Assembly: GCA_003550305.1 (NCBI GenBank)
Contig: QKYT01000067.1
Span: 184,914 to 248,913 of the forward strand
Reading direction: 5' to 3'
Source of the DNA: Glomus cerebriforme
Lineage: Eukaryota; Glomeromycota; Glomeromycetes; Glomerales; Glomeraceae
Length of the DNA stretch: 64,000 bases
Position numbers and translations under genes: made by a program. The first letter of the stretch is position 1. Each line of letters starts with the position of its first letter. Under the pieces are notes generated by a model, which made no database searches, was not told where the DNA came from, and saw nothing but the letters and a program-made list of their open reading frames with translations. Below are positions 47,346 to 60,300 of this stretch, in pieces.

Positions 47346-48876
47346 TCAAGGAATTTTTTTGATGATCCTAAAAACCTCGTATTCATCCACCCAAAAGATT
47401 TCAGAATTATGATTTTCATTAGATTTTTTCATGATACTTTTCTCATAACTTTTCTTGTGACAATGAGCTCTACATCCATAAGCCTCCTCAAATCCTAAAT
47501 ATAATTTTAAATCAGAAATCCCACCACCAAAGGATGGTCCTAATCCTCTATTTTGATAAATGGCTTCATCAGGATCTTTTATTTTTGAAAATATCGCGTT
47601 TTGTAGATTTTTATCACCTAAAGAAAATATAAAACTTTTGTTCGTCTTGCTAAAAGTTTTTTTCGAGGAATCCCAATTTAACGGATTATAACCTCCCAAT
47701 AATTCTCCAGAACTGTGAACCCTTAAAATCGTTATCGTCGGACCTTTTAAATCGCATAATTCGTGAAATACTTTAAATCCAAACCCATCTCTACTACCTC
47801 TTACAAGTAATTGAAATTCGAAAGGAATGTTTTGATTTGATATATTATCATCATTTATTAACCAACCACATATTAATCTTACATGTTTTGAATTAATCAA
47901 AACTGAATCAATTTCGTTTGATAGTTGTTCTGAACATTTTTGTAATTCATGACCTTCTAAAATTCGTTTATAAAAATCATCCCTAAAAATTGTCTTTAAA
48001 GGTGCAACTTTCTCTAAAAAATCATTCACATTAATTAATGCAAAATTAATTAATGGAATACAAGGTTGAATTAAACGTTCTAATTTCAAGAAATTTTCCT
48101 TCGTCCAACTTTCGATTTCCGTTGTTGAAAGACATGAATCTTGTGTTCTTCCCCATTCGACAACCTTATTCCATAAATCAATTTCTCGCATAATAAGATT
48201 GTCACGTTTTAATAGATAAATTAATGTTTCTTGTGTTATAAGATTAAATTCTTCATGTTGAAACACTATTGAAGGGTCTTGTTCAATCGTTTTAATACAA
48301 AATGCGTGTAATTTTGTAAAATGATGATGTTGCGTTGTAAATCTTTGAACTTGAATAAAATGTGTTAATAGTTTGTCAAGATCTTGAAGAAGAAAATCTT
48401 CAACATAATCAAATATGTCGACTAAACACAATTCGTCAGCTGAATTAAGAACAGATAGAATCACTGGTACATCATGTCCTTGCAATCGAAGACATCCACC
48501 ATAGACGTATCTGTAATATTCATCAAAGATTTTTTTTTACGCTAAGTGGCGGAATCCAAAAAATCCAACGATAATTTAAATCGTTTCATTAAAAAAATGC
48601 AAGATATTATAAAAATTTTTACTTGAGTATAATTTCAAAAACCTTTGGAGACATGTTTGGTTTGTTAAATATTATCATATTCTCTTGTTTTCTTATCCAT
48701 TCGCTCGATAAAGCAACATTAAAATAAGGAGAACGTGTTCGCAGTATGAGCGAATGCACTCGAAATTCTTGATAATCGGGTTCCTGTCCGACCTGAATGA
48801 TAACATCAGAATACGCACCAGAATCAAGAAGTTTAGTATAATCTCTTGATAAAAATTGAGAAAAATCGGATGTCAT
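47346..48876 (-). CDS. BTB-BACK-TLDc protein 2
   Basis: Two exons (48876-48623, 48510-47346) give 472 residues. BTB opens with GAYSDVIIQVGQEP and FRVHSLILRTRSPYF, continuing YVYGGCLRLQ after the intron. BACK contains LLKRDNLIMREIDLWNKVVEWG. TLDc occupies about 293-472 (LLVRGSRDGFGFKVFHELC, SSGELLGGYNPLNWD, LGPSFGGGISDLKL, DEYEVFRIIKK). It has the same domain order and intron site as the neighbour at 45430, but no Ser/Arg linker and clear divergence, so the pair is an old tandem or local duplication now arranged tail to tail. Known roles are as for its neighbour. The substrate is unknown; this family is strongly multiplied in Glomeromycotina as I recall. Confidence 0.92.
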
Positions 48877-51265
48877 TGTTCTAATGTGAATTTTAAAATA
48901 GTAGATAGAAAAGTCAAGACGATGGGTTGTGCTTTTTTTTTTGCGGTTGTGGGTTATTTGTGTAACTCGGCTATTTATTTACGTTATATTTTTTTTGTGT
49001 TACGTAAGTCCTTTTTTCACCTGAAAAGGACCTCTAAAATAAAGTTATTTTTATAATTTTATTTAAGCTATACAACTGCCAAATATTATTTTTTATATAA
49101 AATAAGATAAACTTTTCTCAAGAATAATTATCGTTATCGATTGAAAATTTCTAAATTTAAAATATTTAATTATAAGAAAGATAGATACTAACGGGTTTAT
49201 ATCCATTTAGTTATATCCAATGTAACTCAATTAAAAGGAATATTTTATGCGAATCCATCTATATTTTCTAAAATAAAATCATTGAATCTAGATAGTTCTC
49301 CGAAAAAAATTATAAGGTGCCAAGGTGGTGGATAATTTTTCATTTTTAGAAATAATAATGTAGCAGTAAATTATTGCAATGTGATTAATTTTCATTATTA
49401 TTACATTTATTTGTTTATTATATAATCTTAAGGTGATACATTAATAGTTATTATATAATAATAAAGCTAAAAAAAGTAAAAAAGAGATTGAGAGACAATA
49501 TTAGAATAGGAAGCTAAGAAGTAAAAGGGAGGTGAAATATTAAAGTGATTTATTTTTTTTATAATAAATATATTCAGAATAAAAATTCTTAGATAAAAAT
49601 TAAAATGATACCATAAAATACTCTTATATAAATATTCATTTTGAATTAACAGAAATCTAAAAATATTATCAGAAATTAATCTATTTAAAGTATATATATT
49701 AATAATAAAAGTTCTTAAATAAGACTTCTGTTTTGCACCAATTTATAAATAATTCTTTTAACTCTGATTCTATTTTAATCATTTGTATTGCAATACTTCA
49801 AATTTAGGTAGTTTATCCTAATTCTGCAGAAAGTTATTAGAAACTGGCTTATTTAAAGTAATTATAATAATATAATTAAGTTTTTATTTTTCTTTTATTT
49901 TAATATATTTGTATAAAAGTTTAAAGGAGATTCAAAGTATAATTATATTTAAAAAGATTTTGTTAGAAAGTTTTACTTTAATAACTTGACTCTTTATATA
50001 TGATAAGTGATATTTTTCTGTAAATATTTTAAATACAATGAATTTTTTTTTGCATATGTATAATTTAATAAAAAAACTTTTATTAAAATTATTATTTTGT
50101 AAATATATATACAGTAATTAGTATTTACATTTTTTTGCAAAGATTTTTAAAATTATTATAGAAAAATATTCTTTATTATAAAAAAGTAATACTTCAAATT
50201 TTTTAAAAAAAAATCAATATAATAAACTAACTTTTATTTATTTTTTAATAATTTTAAAATTTAAAGGATTTTTTTAAATAAAAATATTATATTAATTATA
50301 TTATATTATTATATTATTTTAAAACTTTATAAATAGAAAGTATTTTTATATAATCTAATTTTAATTTATTTTTAATACTACTAATTTTATATAAATTTTT
50401 ATAACTATTAATTAACTAATAGTTTTCTTTAATAAAATGAATAATTTCTGTTATTTATTCATTAGATAATTATAATATTTTTTAATTATTTTATAATTTT
50501 TTAATTTGCAAAAATAATATATCATTAAAATAAAAATAGACTAACTCTATTTATTTATTATATAAGTAATATTAAATAAAAATGCTTTATTTTAATTTAA
50601 TAAATATAAATAAATATTAATAATATTTATAATTAATAAATTATATTATTATATATCATAAATTATAGTATTTTCTATTTATAGTATTTCTTTTTTTATA
50701 TATAAAAAAAAGGTTATTTTCTATTAATATTATTGTTTTAAAATTATATATAAATATTTTTTTAATTATAATGCAAATTTTTATAATAAAATTATATTTT
50801 TATTGACAAAATATTTTAAAATTTAAGTTATAGAATTGATATATAGTATAAGATTAATTTTTTTTTTAAATTTTTATTATAGTAAATTTAAAAATAATTA
50901 TTATTTTTTAATATAAGAATAAATGTACATGTAACAGCTTACACACTTTATTTGTAATAATCTTAAAAATTTTAATTTTTGTATAATATTATTTATTGAC
51001 ATCATTATATATTATTATTTGTTAACTATTTATGATAATCTTTTTTTTTTCTATCATATATATAATAAAACTTTCTTTTTTTCCTTTTTTTTTATTTAAG
51101 TCAACTCTTTATTTTTTTTCAGGTACATATGTATATCCTTTTTTGTTTTTTTATTTTTTGTTTATTTATTTTTTTATTTTTTTCTTTCTATTTAGGTTAG
51201 CTCTTTATTTCTTTTCAAATATGTTTACTAATTTTATTTTTTATTTTTAGCAAAGGTTTTTTTTT
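48877..51265. other. Very AT-rich intergenic region before the gap
   Basis: No gene supported. From 49900 onward nearly all sequence is A/T with short direct repeats; frames there are low-complexity only. Confidence 0.5.
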
Positions 51266-52105
51266 NNNNNNNNNNNNNNNNNNNNNNNNNNNNNNNNNNN
51301 NNNNNNNNNNNNNNNNNNNNNNNNNNNNNNNNNNNNNNNNNNNNNNNNNNNNNNNNNNNNNNNNNNNNNNNNNNNNNNNNNNNNNNNNNNNNNNNNNNNN
51401 NNNNNNNNNNNNNNNNNNNNNNNNNNNNNNNNNNNNNNNNNNNNNNNNNNNNNNNNNNNNNNNNNNNNNNNNNNNNNNNNNNNNNNNNNNNNNNNNNNNN
51501 NNNNNNNNNNNNNNNNNNNNNNNNNNNNNNNNNNNNNNNNNNNNNNNNNNNNNNNNNNNNNNNNNNNNNNNNNNNNNNNNNNNNNNNNNNNNNNNNNNNN
51601 NNNNNNNNNNNNNNNNNNNNNNNNNNNNNNNNNNNNNNNNNNNNNNNNNNNNNNNNNNNNNNNNNNNNNNNNNNNNNNNNNNNNNNNNNNNNNNNNNNNN
51701 NNNNNNNNNNNNNNNNNNNNNNNNNNNNNNNNNNNNNNNNNNNNNNNNNNNNNNNNNNNNNNNNNNNNNNNNNNNNNNNNNNNNNNNNNNNNNNNNNNNN
51801 NNNNNNNNNNNNNNNNNNNNNNNNNNNNNNNNNNNNNNNNNNNNNNNNNNNNNNNNNNNNNNNNNNNNNNNNNNNNNNNNNNNNNNNNNNNNNNNNNNNN
51901 NNNNNNNNNNNNNNNNNNNNNNNNNNNNNNNNNNNNNNNNNNNNNNNNNNNNNNNNNNNNNNNNNNNNNNNNNNNNNNNNNNNNNNNNNNNNNNNNNNNN
52001 NNNNNNNNNNNNNNNNNNNNNNNNNNNNNNNNNNNNNNNNNNNNNNNNNNNNNNNNNNNNNNNNNNNNNNNNNNNNNNNNNNNNNNNNNNNNNNNNNNNN
52101 NNNNN
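51266..52105. other. Assembly gap of 840 N
   Basis: A run of N bounded by T-runs on both sides; the true length and content are unknown. Confidence 0.99.
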
Positions 52106-53613
52106 TTTTTTTTTTTTTAGAAAAATAAGAGTACTGGAAAAAAGAATGGATTTGGTATAATTTTGTAATTAATTAGTATGATTTCAGTTATTTATTTTAA
52201 AAAAAATGATATAATAATCATTTTAAAAGTTTTTCATATAGCAGTAATAGTATTAGTAATGATTATTTAATTTATTTATTAGTAAATTTTAAATAATTCT
52301 AATATGATATTTAAATAGGAGAAACTTTTTTTTTAACCATATTAGGGCTACCTGTACAACAGCATATCAATTTTAGGTAAAAAGATGTGAATTGTTTATC
52401 TAGATGTTATCAAGTGATTATTTGAAAATGTGGAGTAAATATTATAATTGGATATAGTTTAATATAGTTATTTCAATTATTTTTGAATTATATTACAACT
52501 TTACTTAAGTTTTTACAAGAATAATTTATATTTATTAATAAAAACCATTTCTATAAAAGGAGAATTTAAAAAAAAAAAAGTAAAAATTTTATTATTTATC
52601 AAATCCGGATTATACTATGATCATACTATTATAGAATCTTAAAATTGATAAAGTATAAATAATCTAATTTTAATTTTAGCTTTTTGTAAATAATAAAAGC
52701 ATCAGGAAATACAAATAATATCTGATATAAATAGATGAGTTACACTTATATTTATTTTTCTTTGGATATGTTTAGTATACTTTTAAAAATTTAAACCAAA
52801 CAAACGTGTTCATGAATGTTTATAGATAGAAAAAATAATGAATGGATTTATTTTACGTGACAATATAATGTAGAGCTTAGAACCGGATAATCCTAAAATT
52901 ATAATAGGGTTACAGTACCTGATTTGAAAAATGTATCGTGTTAGTAGTAACGGATAATCCAAATAAAAAATCATTAGGAGTTTCTATTTTAGTAATTATT
53001 TTGTTGATATATTTTTCATAATCATTTGCATTTTATTAATTAAAAATATTATTTATTTAGATTAAATAATTAAGTAATAAACTTTAAACTTAGATTATCT
53101 GTAAGGATTATCCTCTATCAAAATCCAGATATAAGTTAATCGCTTATTTATCAGTTAGGGTATAATGCGTATATTTAAAAAATTTTCTATAGATTGATTA
53201 GCATTTTTTATTTTGGACATGATTACTTATGATTTGCAATGTGAAATTTTATTAAATTTATTATAATCTATTCTAATTACATTTTTAAAATTTATCTAAT
53301 TCTATTAGAAGCGAAATTGATATAATCTAATGTTATTCTGTAATGTGTCCCATTATTTATCATTTAGTGTAAAATTAAGTAAAAAGGGTAAACCGGGTAA
53401 ACCGAATGTACAGTACACCCTTATTAATAAAATAGAAGTTTTGGATAAACTCCCTACTTTATTACAAGATTTTATATGTACGTTAAGGAAACTCTTTAAT
53501 TAAACAATGTCAAATATTAATATGATTGATTTATATTATTTGCATTATTTGCAAATAATATAAATCAATTAATCAATTTCTTTGAGAAGTTAAAAATAAA
53601 TATTTATTTAATA
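52106..53613. other. Intergenic after the gap
   Basis: AT-rich; no gene seen. A GGGTAAACCGGGTAAACCG direct repeat lies at 53387-53405, and an inverted pair ATTATTTGC / GCAAATAAT at 53536-53561. Confidence 0.4.
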
Positions 53614-53676
53614 TTAGGATTAGGGTTAGGATTAGGGTTAGGGTTAAAGTTAGGATTAGAATTAGGGTTAAGATTA
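53614..53676. repeat. Degenerate telomere-like repeat, TTAGGG orientation
   Basis: Several TTAGGG and TTAGGATTAGGG units with variants such as TTAAAGTTAGGATTAGAA. Short and internal. It mirrors the CCCTAA tract at 2103-2187. Confidence 0.8.
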
Positions 53677-55006
53677 GTTCCTAGAAGGATTTCAAATCGC
53701 ATTCTTTAATCCCCAGAATTAGCCCGGGAACAAGGCTCCCGAGTTATTCTACCTTTTAAAAGTACAGTATAATGTTACGAATTAATTTATTGTTTTAGAA
53801 TTATTCTCTCTTGAAGTAAGTTTATAAAATATATATTTTTGGATAAATTATTAAAATTTCGATTATTTTTCATTGTTTATAAAAGAGTATTTTAACATTT
53901 AATTAGAAATTTATATTTAAATATTTAAAAAAGTAATAGTGGGTTTTAATATTTTATAAAAGTAGATGGATCCTTTATTAACGCGTTTTTATACTTTATG
54001 ATTATTGATCGACATAAAAAAAAAAGCAAGATATATAAGCTGTCAAAAAAGATTGCAGAAATTAAACCCTTTTTTTTTTCTTTTTAGATCAAGTCCATTG
54101 TAACTATAAAAAAAATTTTATATCGAAGAATGCCAATCAAACAATACGAACAATCAATGAGCGACATATCACCTTGCGTTTAAATGGATATATAAAAAAA
54201 AAATATATCAACAATACCTTTTAACAATATCTATTTTTAAATTCATTAGACACCAATAAAAAATTTTCATTCGTCGGAAAAAATTTTTTTTTTTTTATCA
54301 TTCAAAAAGAGGGTCTAAACTCAAAAGGAACACTGATCGAACTTAATCAAAATGAATCAATGAAATCAATGGAAACAAATATGGGATTTAATCAAAGTAA
54401 TTCAGGAACAATTATGACATTTTGATAAGAAAACCTATTGTTGAATCTCTTGTTCGTATTTAGAAAATCTTACAAAGAATTCACGAGTCAGGTATTTCAT
54501 TTTTTTAGTCATTTAGAAAATCTTTTTTTCCGATAGGCTTTCATCCGGTAAAATACGGCAGTGCAATAACGTTAAAATGATGTTATAATGCATTCCGTGA
54601 ATCCGCGTTATCCCTATACCGCAGTAATTAAGAAAAATCAGCAGTAATACAGAAATTTCGATTATATGCATTCTTTAATTTGTTGTAACAAACAATAATA
54701 TTATTCAAATTTTCATTTTATTTAAAAATAACGTTAATAAAACGTTATGTTAAACAAATTAAAAATAAAAAAGGTAAAAACAAATATAAGAATTCTATCC
54801 AATGATAAAAGTGGGAGGAGAGTAATCATGCGAGGAAAAAAAAAAAATTACATTAATGAATAAGGGGATTTTCTCGTTATATTATAATTAAAAACATTAT
54901 ATATAACATTTATATACTTTGTATATATATCTTTCTAAAATTACAATTAATATGCAGCGTGCAACCAGGCAGGCAAAAAGCATTAGAAAAAATAAAGCAA
55001 TCGATA
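53677..55006. other. Intergenic, downstream of the KRE9/KNH-like gene
   Basis: No gene supported. A small hairpin CGGGA-ACAAGGC-TCCCG lies near 53724-53740. Confidence 0.4.
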
Positions 55007-55564
55007 TTAGCAGAGGTAAGATACTGCTGCCATAGCAGTTATTGACAATCCCATAGCTGTAACTCTATTTACAGATAATACGGATGATGCGCTCGCTGGT
55101 TTATCAGTAGAACTTGTAGTATTATTATTTCCTGGGTCGCCTAATACGTCACCTTTAGCATTAATAGTTTTAGGATCAAATCCAGGAATTGTACCTTGTA
55201 TATCTTGAATGATAAATCTTCCAGACCAGACTTCATCGGTACCAGCTGTGAATTTATAAAAATAATATCTTCCAGGTGGTCCTAAATTAGGTGAAATATT
55301 ATAAACGGTTTTACCAACAAGTGGAGGAACTGTTCCCAAGTCCATAACTTTAATTTGATTATCATTTGGTCCTGTCATTAAATTAATTTGAACATTTGGT
55401 AATTCAGCTAATTTTGGTGAAGTTCCATCTTCTGTCCATTTTAATAAACAAGGTTTTTTTGACGAACATATTGTCGTACCATTCACTACTGGAAAGAGGT
55501 TTGCTTCTATGACAACAGAAAAAAGCAAAAGACCAAATACTAAGAAATATATAGATTGTTTCAT
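55007..55564 (-). CDS. KRE9/KNH-type GPI-anchored cell-surface protein
   Basis: A single-exon frame of 185 residues. It has an N-terminal signal peptide (about 1-21, QSIYFLVFGLLLFSVVIEA), then a beta-rich domain resembling the Kre9/Knh1 N-terminal family of Ser-Thr-rich GPI-anchored proteins: PVVNGTTICSSKKPCLLKW near the start, IKVMDLGTV, and PGRYYFYKFTAG-x-EVWSGRFII at its end. A Ser/Thr/Asn-rich stalk (about 143-165) leads to a hydrophobic C-terminus (VTAMGLSITAMAAVSYLC), as expected for GPI attachment. Known: such proteins sit at the plasma membrane or wall, some linked to beta-1,6-glucan synthesis. Two Cys (32, 38) could form a disulphide. The ATG at 55564 gives the signal peptide directly. 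A long T/A tract lies just upstream. Confidence 0.85.
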   Translation of the reverse strand: MKQSIYFLVFGLLLFSVVIEANLFPVVNGTTICSSKKPCLLKWTEDGTSPKLAELPNVQINLMTGPNDNQIKVMDLGTVPPLVGKTVYNISPNLGPPGRYYFYKFTAGTDEVWSGRFIIQDIQGTIPGFDPKTINAKGDVLGDPGNNNTTSSTDKPASASSVLSVNRVTAMGLSITAMAAVSYLC

Positions 55565-57306
55565 TTTGTTTTTTTTTTTTTTTGATGATGATTTAATAAT
55601 TTCAATATCTTCTGTTTAAAAAACTAATAAACAGTGAAGAAAATTATTTTTAAAATTCAGGTGATCTTAGACCTGTTGGTAGGTAAAAGAGAGGGTGATT
55701 AATTAGAGAAAATGAATGGTAGTATTGAAGGAAGGGAAGAATTATGAGTGAAAAGGGATAAAAGAGCAAACATTTTCACACACTCTACAGTTATATATTA
55801 TATACCGGTAATATAATCAATCTTGGTAATTATTTATTTGTAACCTAAATAAAGTCAATTTTTGATGAAGAATTCCTTAACAAGGAATTTATGGGTGTCC
55901 CAAGATTTGTTTACTTCTTGAGGAACAAAATCTATATCATCAACGAATTTCTATTAATTTCTCAACTTCTATTAAGAATTTTCCGATAGACACAGAGCCG
56001 AAATTAAAGATCTACTTTCATAAAAGCACGCTGATAAAATTTACATAATAGGAAATGATAATTCAATATAACGACACAAGATTATTCTACTTAGCAGTCA
56101 TTATTCATTCATTATTTTGCGTAACTTTAAAAATCATTCATGAATGATGAATTAACAAAATAAAAAAAAAATAGAGGAAAAAAAAAATATAAATGAAAGG
56201 TATTTTCTCTTGACATTCCTTTAAAAATCTGTGTACAAACTTACCTACAAATTATTGTGTGTGCATAAGAACAAACTATAAAAAGGTGACTATGCATGAA
56301 CTAATCGGAAAATACCTTTTTGTAAATTTGGAGAAATACTAAATAAATACATTTTTTTTTTGTTGACATTGACGAAACATTTGTAACGAGAATCCTTGAT
56401 GATGATAGATTGGCATCAGGGTTTGATTTTAAATTCGTTTCAAAATTAGAGGGTTTGTACTTTTAAAGACATTAATCGAAAAAAAAAATTGAATAAAATA
56501 TATTTATTAGTAATAAAAAATTACAAAGAATTTATCGATTTTATCGACTGTATCGTATTAACTAATTGCGTCAGATAACAAAGATAACGATCATACCATG
56601 GGCCATGGCGCAGCGACATAAAGCAAAGAACCAATCGGGCAAAACCAGTTTGTTAAAATTCACACTTTTCTCGATATATCTGATATTTATATTCAAATTA
56701 CATCGAATCATAATAAACCGGTTTCGCCTTTTGTTGTCACGACTCACGACTACGGGTTTTGACAAATTTAGAAAGAACAATGTTTTATTTACTATACACC
56801 AAAAAAATTAGACCCCTAGAATAAGAATAAGGAGAATAAGAATTAAATTTAAGTTGTTTCACGAATTTATAAATTGTTTATTTTAATAAAAAAATTTCCT
56901 CTTTTAATCTTTATTTTTTTTCGGTTTATTTAATTATTATAATTATTTTTTTTTTTTTTTTAAAAAAAAAAAAGAATAAAAAGAGAGATTGCTTGGTAAT
57001 ATAAATTAATTTTTAATATATTTTCAATATATTTAATAAATTTTTTGATTTATTAATTATTTATTTTTGATTATTTTTGATACAAATAGATTTTTTTTTT
57101 TCTTAAAATATTTTCATAATAAAAAGAAGAGTTCAATCTCTTTTCTTAAAGCCTTTTCTTGACAATCCAAATTTTTAAATAATAATTATTTTAATCCCAT
57201 TTCTAATGAATTTTAACTAATTTCGTTCATTTCATTTTCTAAATTCAAATTTTAATATACTTTTTAATTAAAATTTTATATCCTTTAAAATCAAAACTTT
57301 CTCAAG
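55565..57306. promoter_or_regulatory. Divergent upstream region of KRE9/KNH-like and DENN genes
   Basis: It should contain both promoters. A less AT-rich patch at 56570-56640 holds a plus frame (about 69 codons from ATG near 56605) that is hydrophobic in its middle but matches nothing I know; I do not call it. Otherwise AT-rich homopolymers. Confidence 0.35.
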
Positions 57307-60300
57307 ATGCTAAAAAAAAGGACCGTTGATAAAAGGTTTGTCGATTATATATTTTTAACAGGGTTGCCAACAGATTTTCGAATTAATCCAAAAGAACCAG
57401 AATTAACGGATCAATTATCATCATCGGAAGATAAAAGTGAAAAAGTTTTCATTAAAGAAGAACATTCAAATGATAAAGATAATGATGATTTTACGGAAGA
57501 AGAGGTCCGAGTTCCGAAAGCAAGAGAAAACGATACAATGACAACAAAAGAAAATGGGACAGTAACAAGGAATATTGATAGATTATCGTTAAATTTCACC
57601 CCATTCATTGATATGACAGATACTTCGATATTTTCAAATTTCATATCGGAAACGACAACAACTTCCACATCGAATATATCGGCTCCTGATAACAGCGATA
57701 GTAATACATCAAGTAAATTATTTGAAAGATATAGTAAAGATTTAGTAACAAATGATGATGAAAGTAAAAAATTATATGATTCATTACTTGAGAGTATTAG
57801 GATGAATATATCAAAATTTGATCAAGAACGTGATGAATTCTTAAAATCGTTGGGAAAAGGAGTAAAAATCCCTAGTATCGTGACTGGAAAAAGTTTTAAT
57901 AAGAGTTCTAATGATGATGGAGATGATGGAAGTGAATGCGAATCAGTTATAAGCGTCAAAAATAAATTATTAAAAGACATTGATGAAGTAGATTCTATAT
58001 TAAGTTTTTCAAGCAATGATATTCAAGAAAAATCAAGTGATACTAGACATTCATATCAAAATGTAGTACCACAACAACCATCATCAAAACAAAATGTTGT
58101 TGAATCTGATACTATAGTACATCCTTTAAAACAAAAAATTTCACCAAAATTATTATCGAGATACCCAAAATATGATTATCCAAAAGAAGGTGCCTTTCCT
58201 GCATATGTCCCAATGGTAAAAAAAAAATAATAATTTTTTTTTTTTAATTAATTTTAACAAAAATCTTATATTCAACTTTATTTAATTTAATTTTTATAGT
58301 TTTGTTTTCCTAACGATATAATGATAAGAGAATCAGATACATGTCCTACAACAACTTTCCATGGATTTGTATCCTTTTAAATTGAAACTGAACTAGTTTT
58401 GAAATATTCATTAAGTAAGATTAACTTTAACGAAAGATATAATGAACGTTATTAGGTGATGACACAAGAAGATGGATCACAGCGATATGGCGTATGTTTA
58501 ACCACGTTCGAACCAATACCAGATGACTTGTTTGAGGAATTATATGAACAACAAAAAACCTGGAGAGAAGCCAAAATGGTAAATAAATTTTTTCTATTAA
58601 AAATTTCAGAAAGTTTCAGAGGTTTATTAAACAGAAAAATTTTGATCTGATCCTTTTTCCGCTTCCTCTTTAAATTAAAAGTCCCTTAGTGAGATAGAAT
58701 ATGCAGAACATTTAAATGAAAAAATAAGGATTGAAAGAAAAAGAATGGAAACAGCGAGAGCAAAAATATTATTACAAGGACTCAAAAGCAGTAAAGAATT
58801 GGAGGAAATAGAAAAAGAGAAAATTGATGCAACAGAAAAATTGGCGTTATACAATGAACTATTACAACCAATTAAATTAGGAGTATTAGATAAAAGTAAT
58901 TTATGGATACCAAAATGTATTGGCATAGTAAGTCATTTACCATGGCATGATGTATTAAAAGATTGGTTATGTGCTGTCGTAATGCCAATGATTGAAGGAC
59001 TTAAAGAAAAAAATGAAACAATCAAATCTTTGATTCCTCTTGAGAGGTAAGTTATCCTAAAGAGGGAGGGGGACTAAGAATTTTTAAAGGAAAGAATAAA
59101 ATAGATTTTTTTTTCTATTAGATATATAGTAAACCTTGTACATGAGATACCATTACCACCACCTGGTAAATTACAAGTGGCATTATCAGTTAATGACTTA
59201 ACGTTTTTTTGCACAAGGCCCGCACTCAATCAGATGCCTATAATGAAGGATGTAAGTAGTAATAAATTTGATTTATTTTATAATTCGTTCTTTACTAATA
59301 ATTACTAATTTATTCTAATTTTTTTGGAATAGTTTTCATTATATCCATTATTTAGAAGTCTTTCAATTAAGAATATAATAACATTATTTGAGGTTGCATT
59401 AGCAGAAAGAAAAATATTAATAATATCATCGTATCTAGATATGTTATATCTTGTTGCACATAGTATAACATATTTAATTTATCCATTCTATTGGCAAGGT
59501 GTGTTCATTCCTGTATTACCCGCTAGATTAATGGCATGTTTACAGGCACCAGTACCATATATTATGGGAATAGAAAGACAATATAAGGGTATTGATTTAT
59601 TACCTGAAGACGTAAGTAACATTAGAATAGTTTAGACTATAAACTTTTGGAATTCATGTACATATGTTTAAAGTTCTATGAACAAGTTTAATTACTCTCT
59701 TTTTCTCTCTTTTTTTTTTGTTTTCTACTTATAGGCTTGTATACTTGATGTTGATAAGGATACGATATTAATGGCAGAATTACCAATACAAGTACCATCA
59801 AGACAAAGAAAGAAATTAATTAAATCACTAGAAAAATATTCCCCGCTACATACACATTATAATGTACCATTAGGAGTACCTGCATTTGTACAACAAGCAT
59901 ATCCAAATGGTAGATTTATGCCAGTTAGTAATAGATCAAAAATGTATGATAAAACTGGAGATAGGATAGGGTCGGTAGTGGGAATGCCGTCTAGAGCAAT
60001 ACCATTAGCTCTATCAATGTCTAGCTCATTTGATCCTGAAAATGGATTAATGAAACCCAACAGTAATGGTGAAATTGATCAAGCATTACATTTCGCTCCT
60101 ATATATAATCCCGATAATTATAGTAGTAATAATAGTAGCTCCAGCAGTGTTAGTGATTTATTTGATTACTACTGTAATAACAGTGATCTTGGATTATCTA
60201 ATACTAGTATTAAAACACAAAGTAATATTGTGAGGTCAAGTGTTTCTATGAGTAATATAAATTTAGGTAACAACAATAATTCGACACGTACTATACAAAG

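Noticed and set aside
56566..56811. Possible small membrane protein gene
   Set aside because: Hydrophobic middle but no family match and no supporting exon; the antisense frame is equally long.
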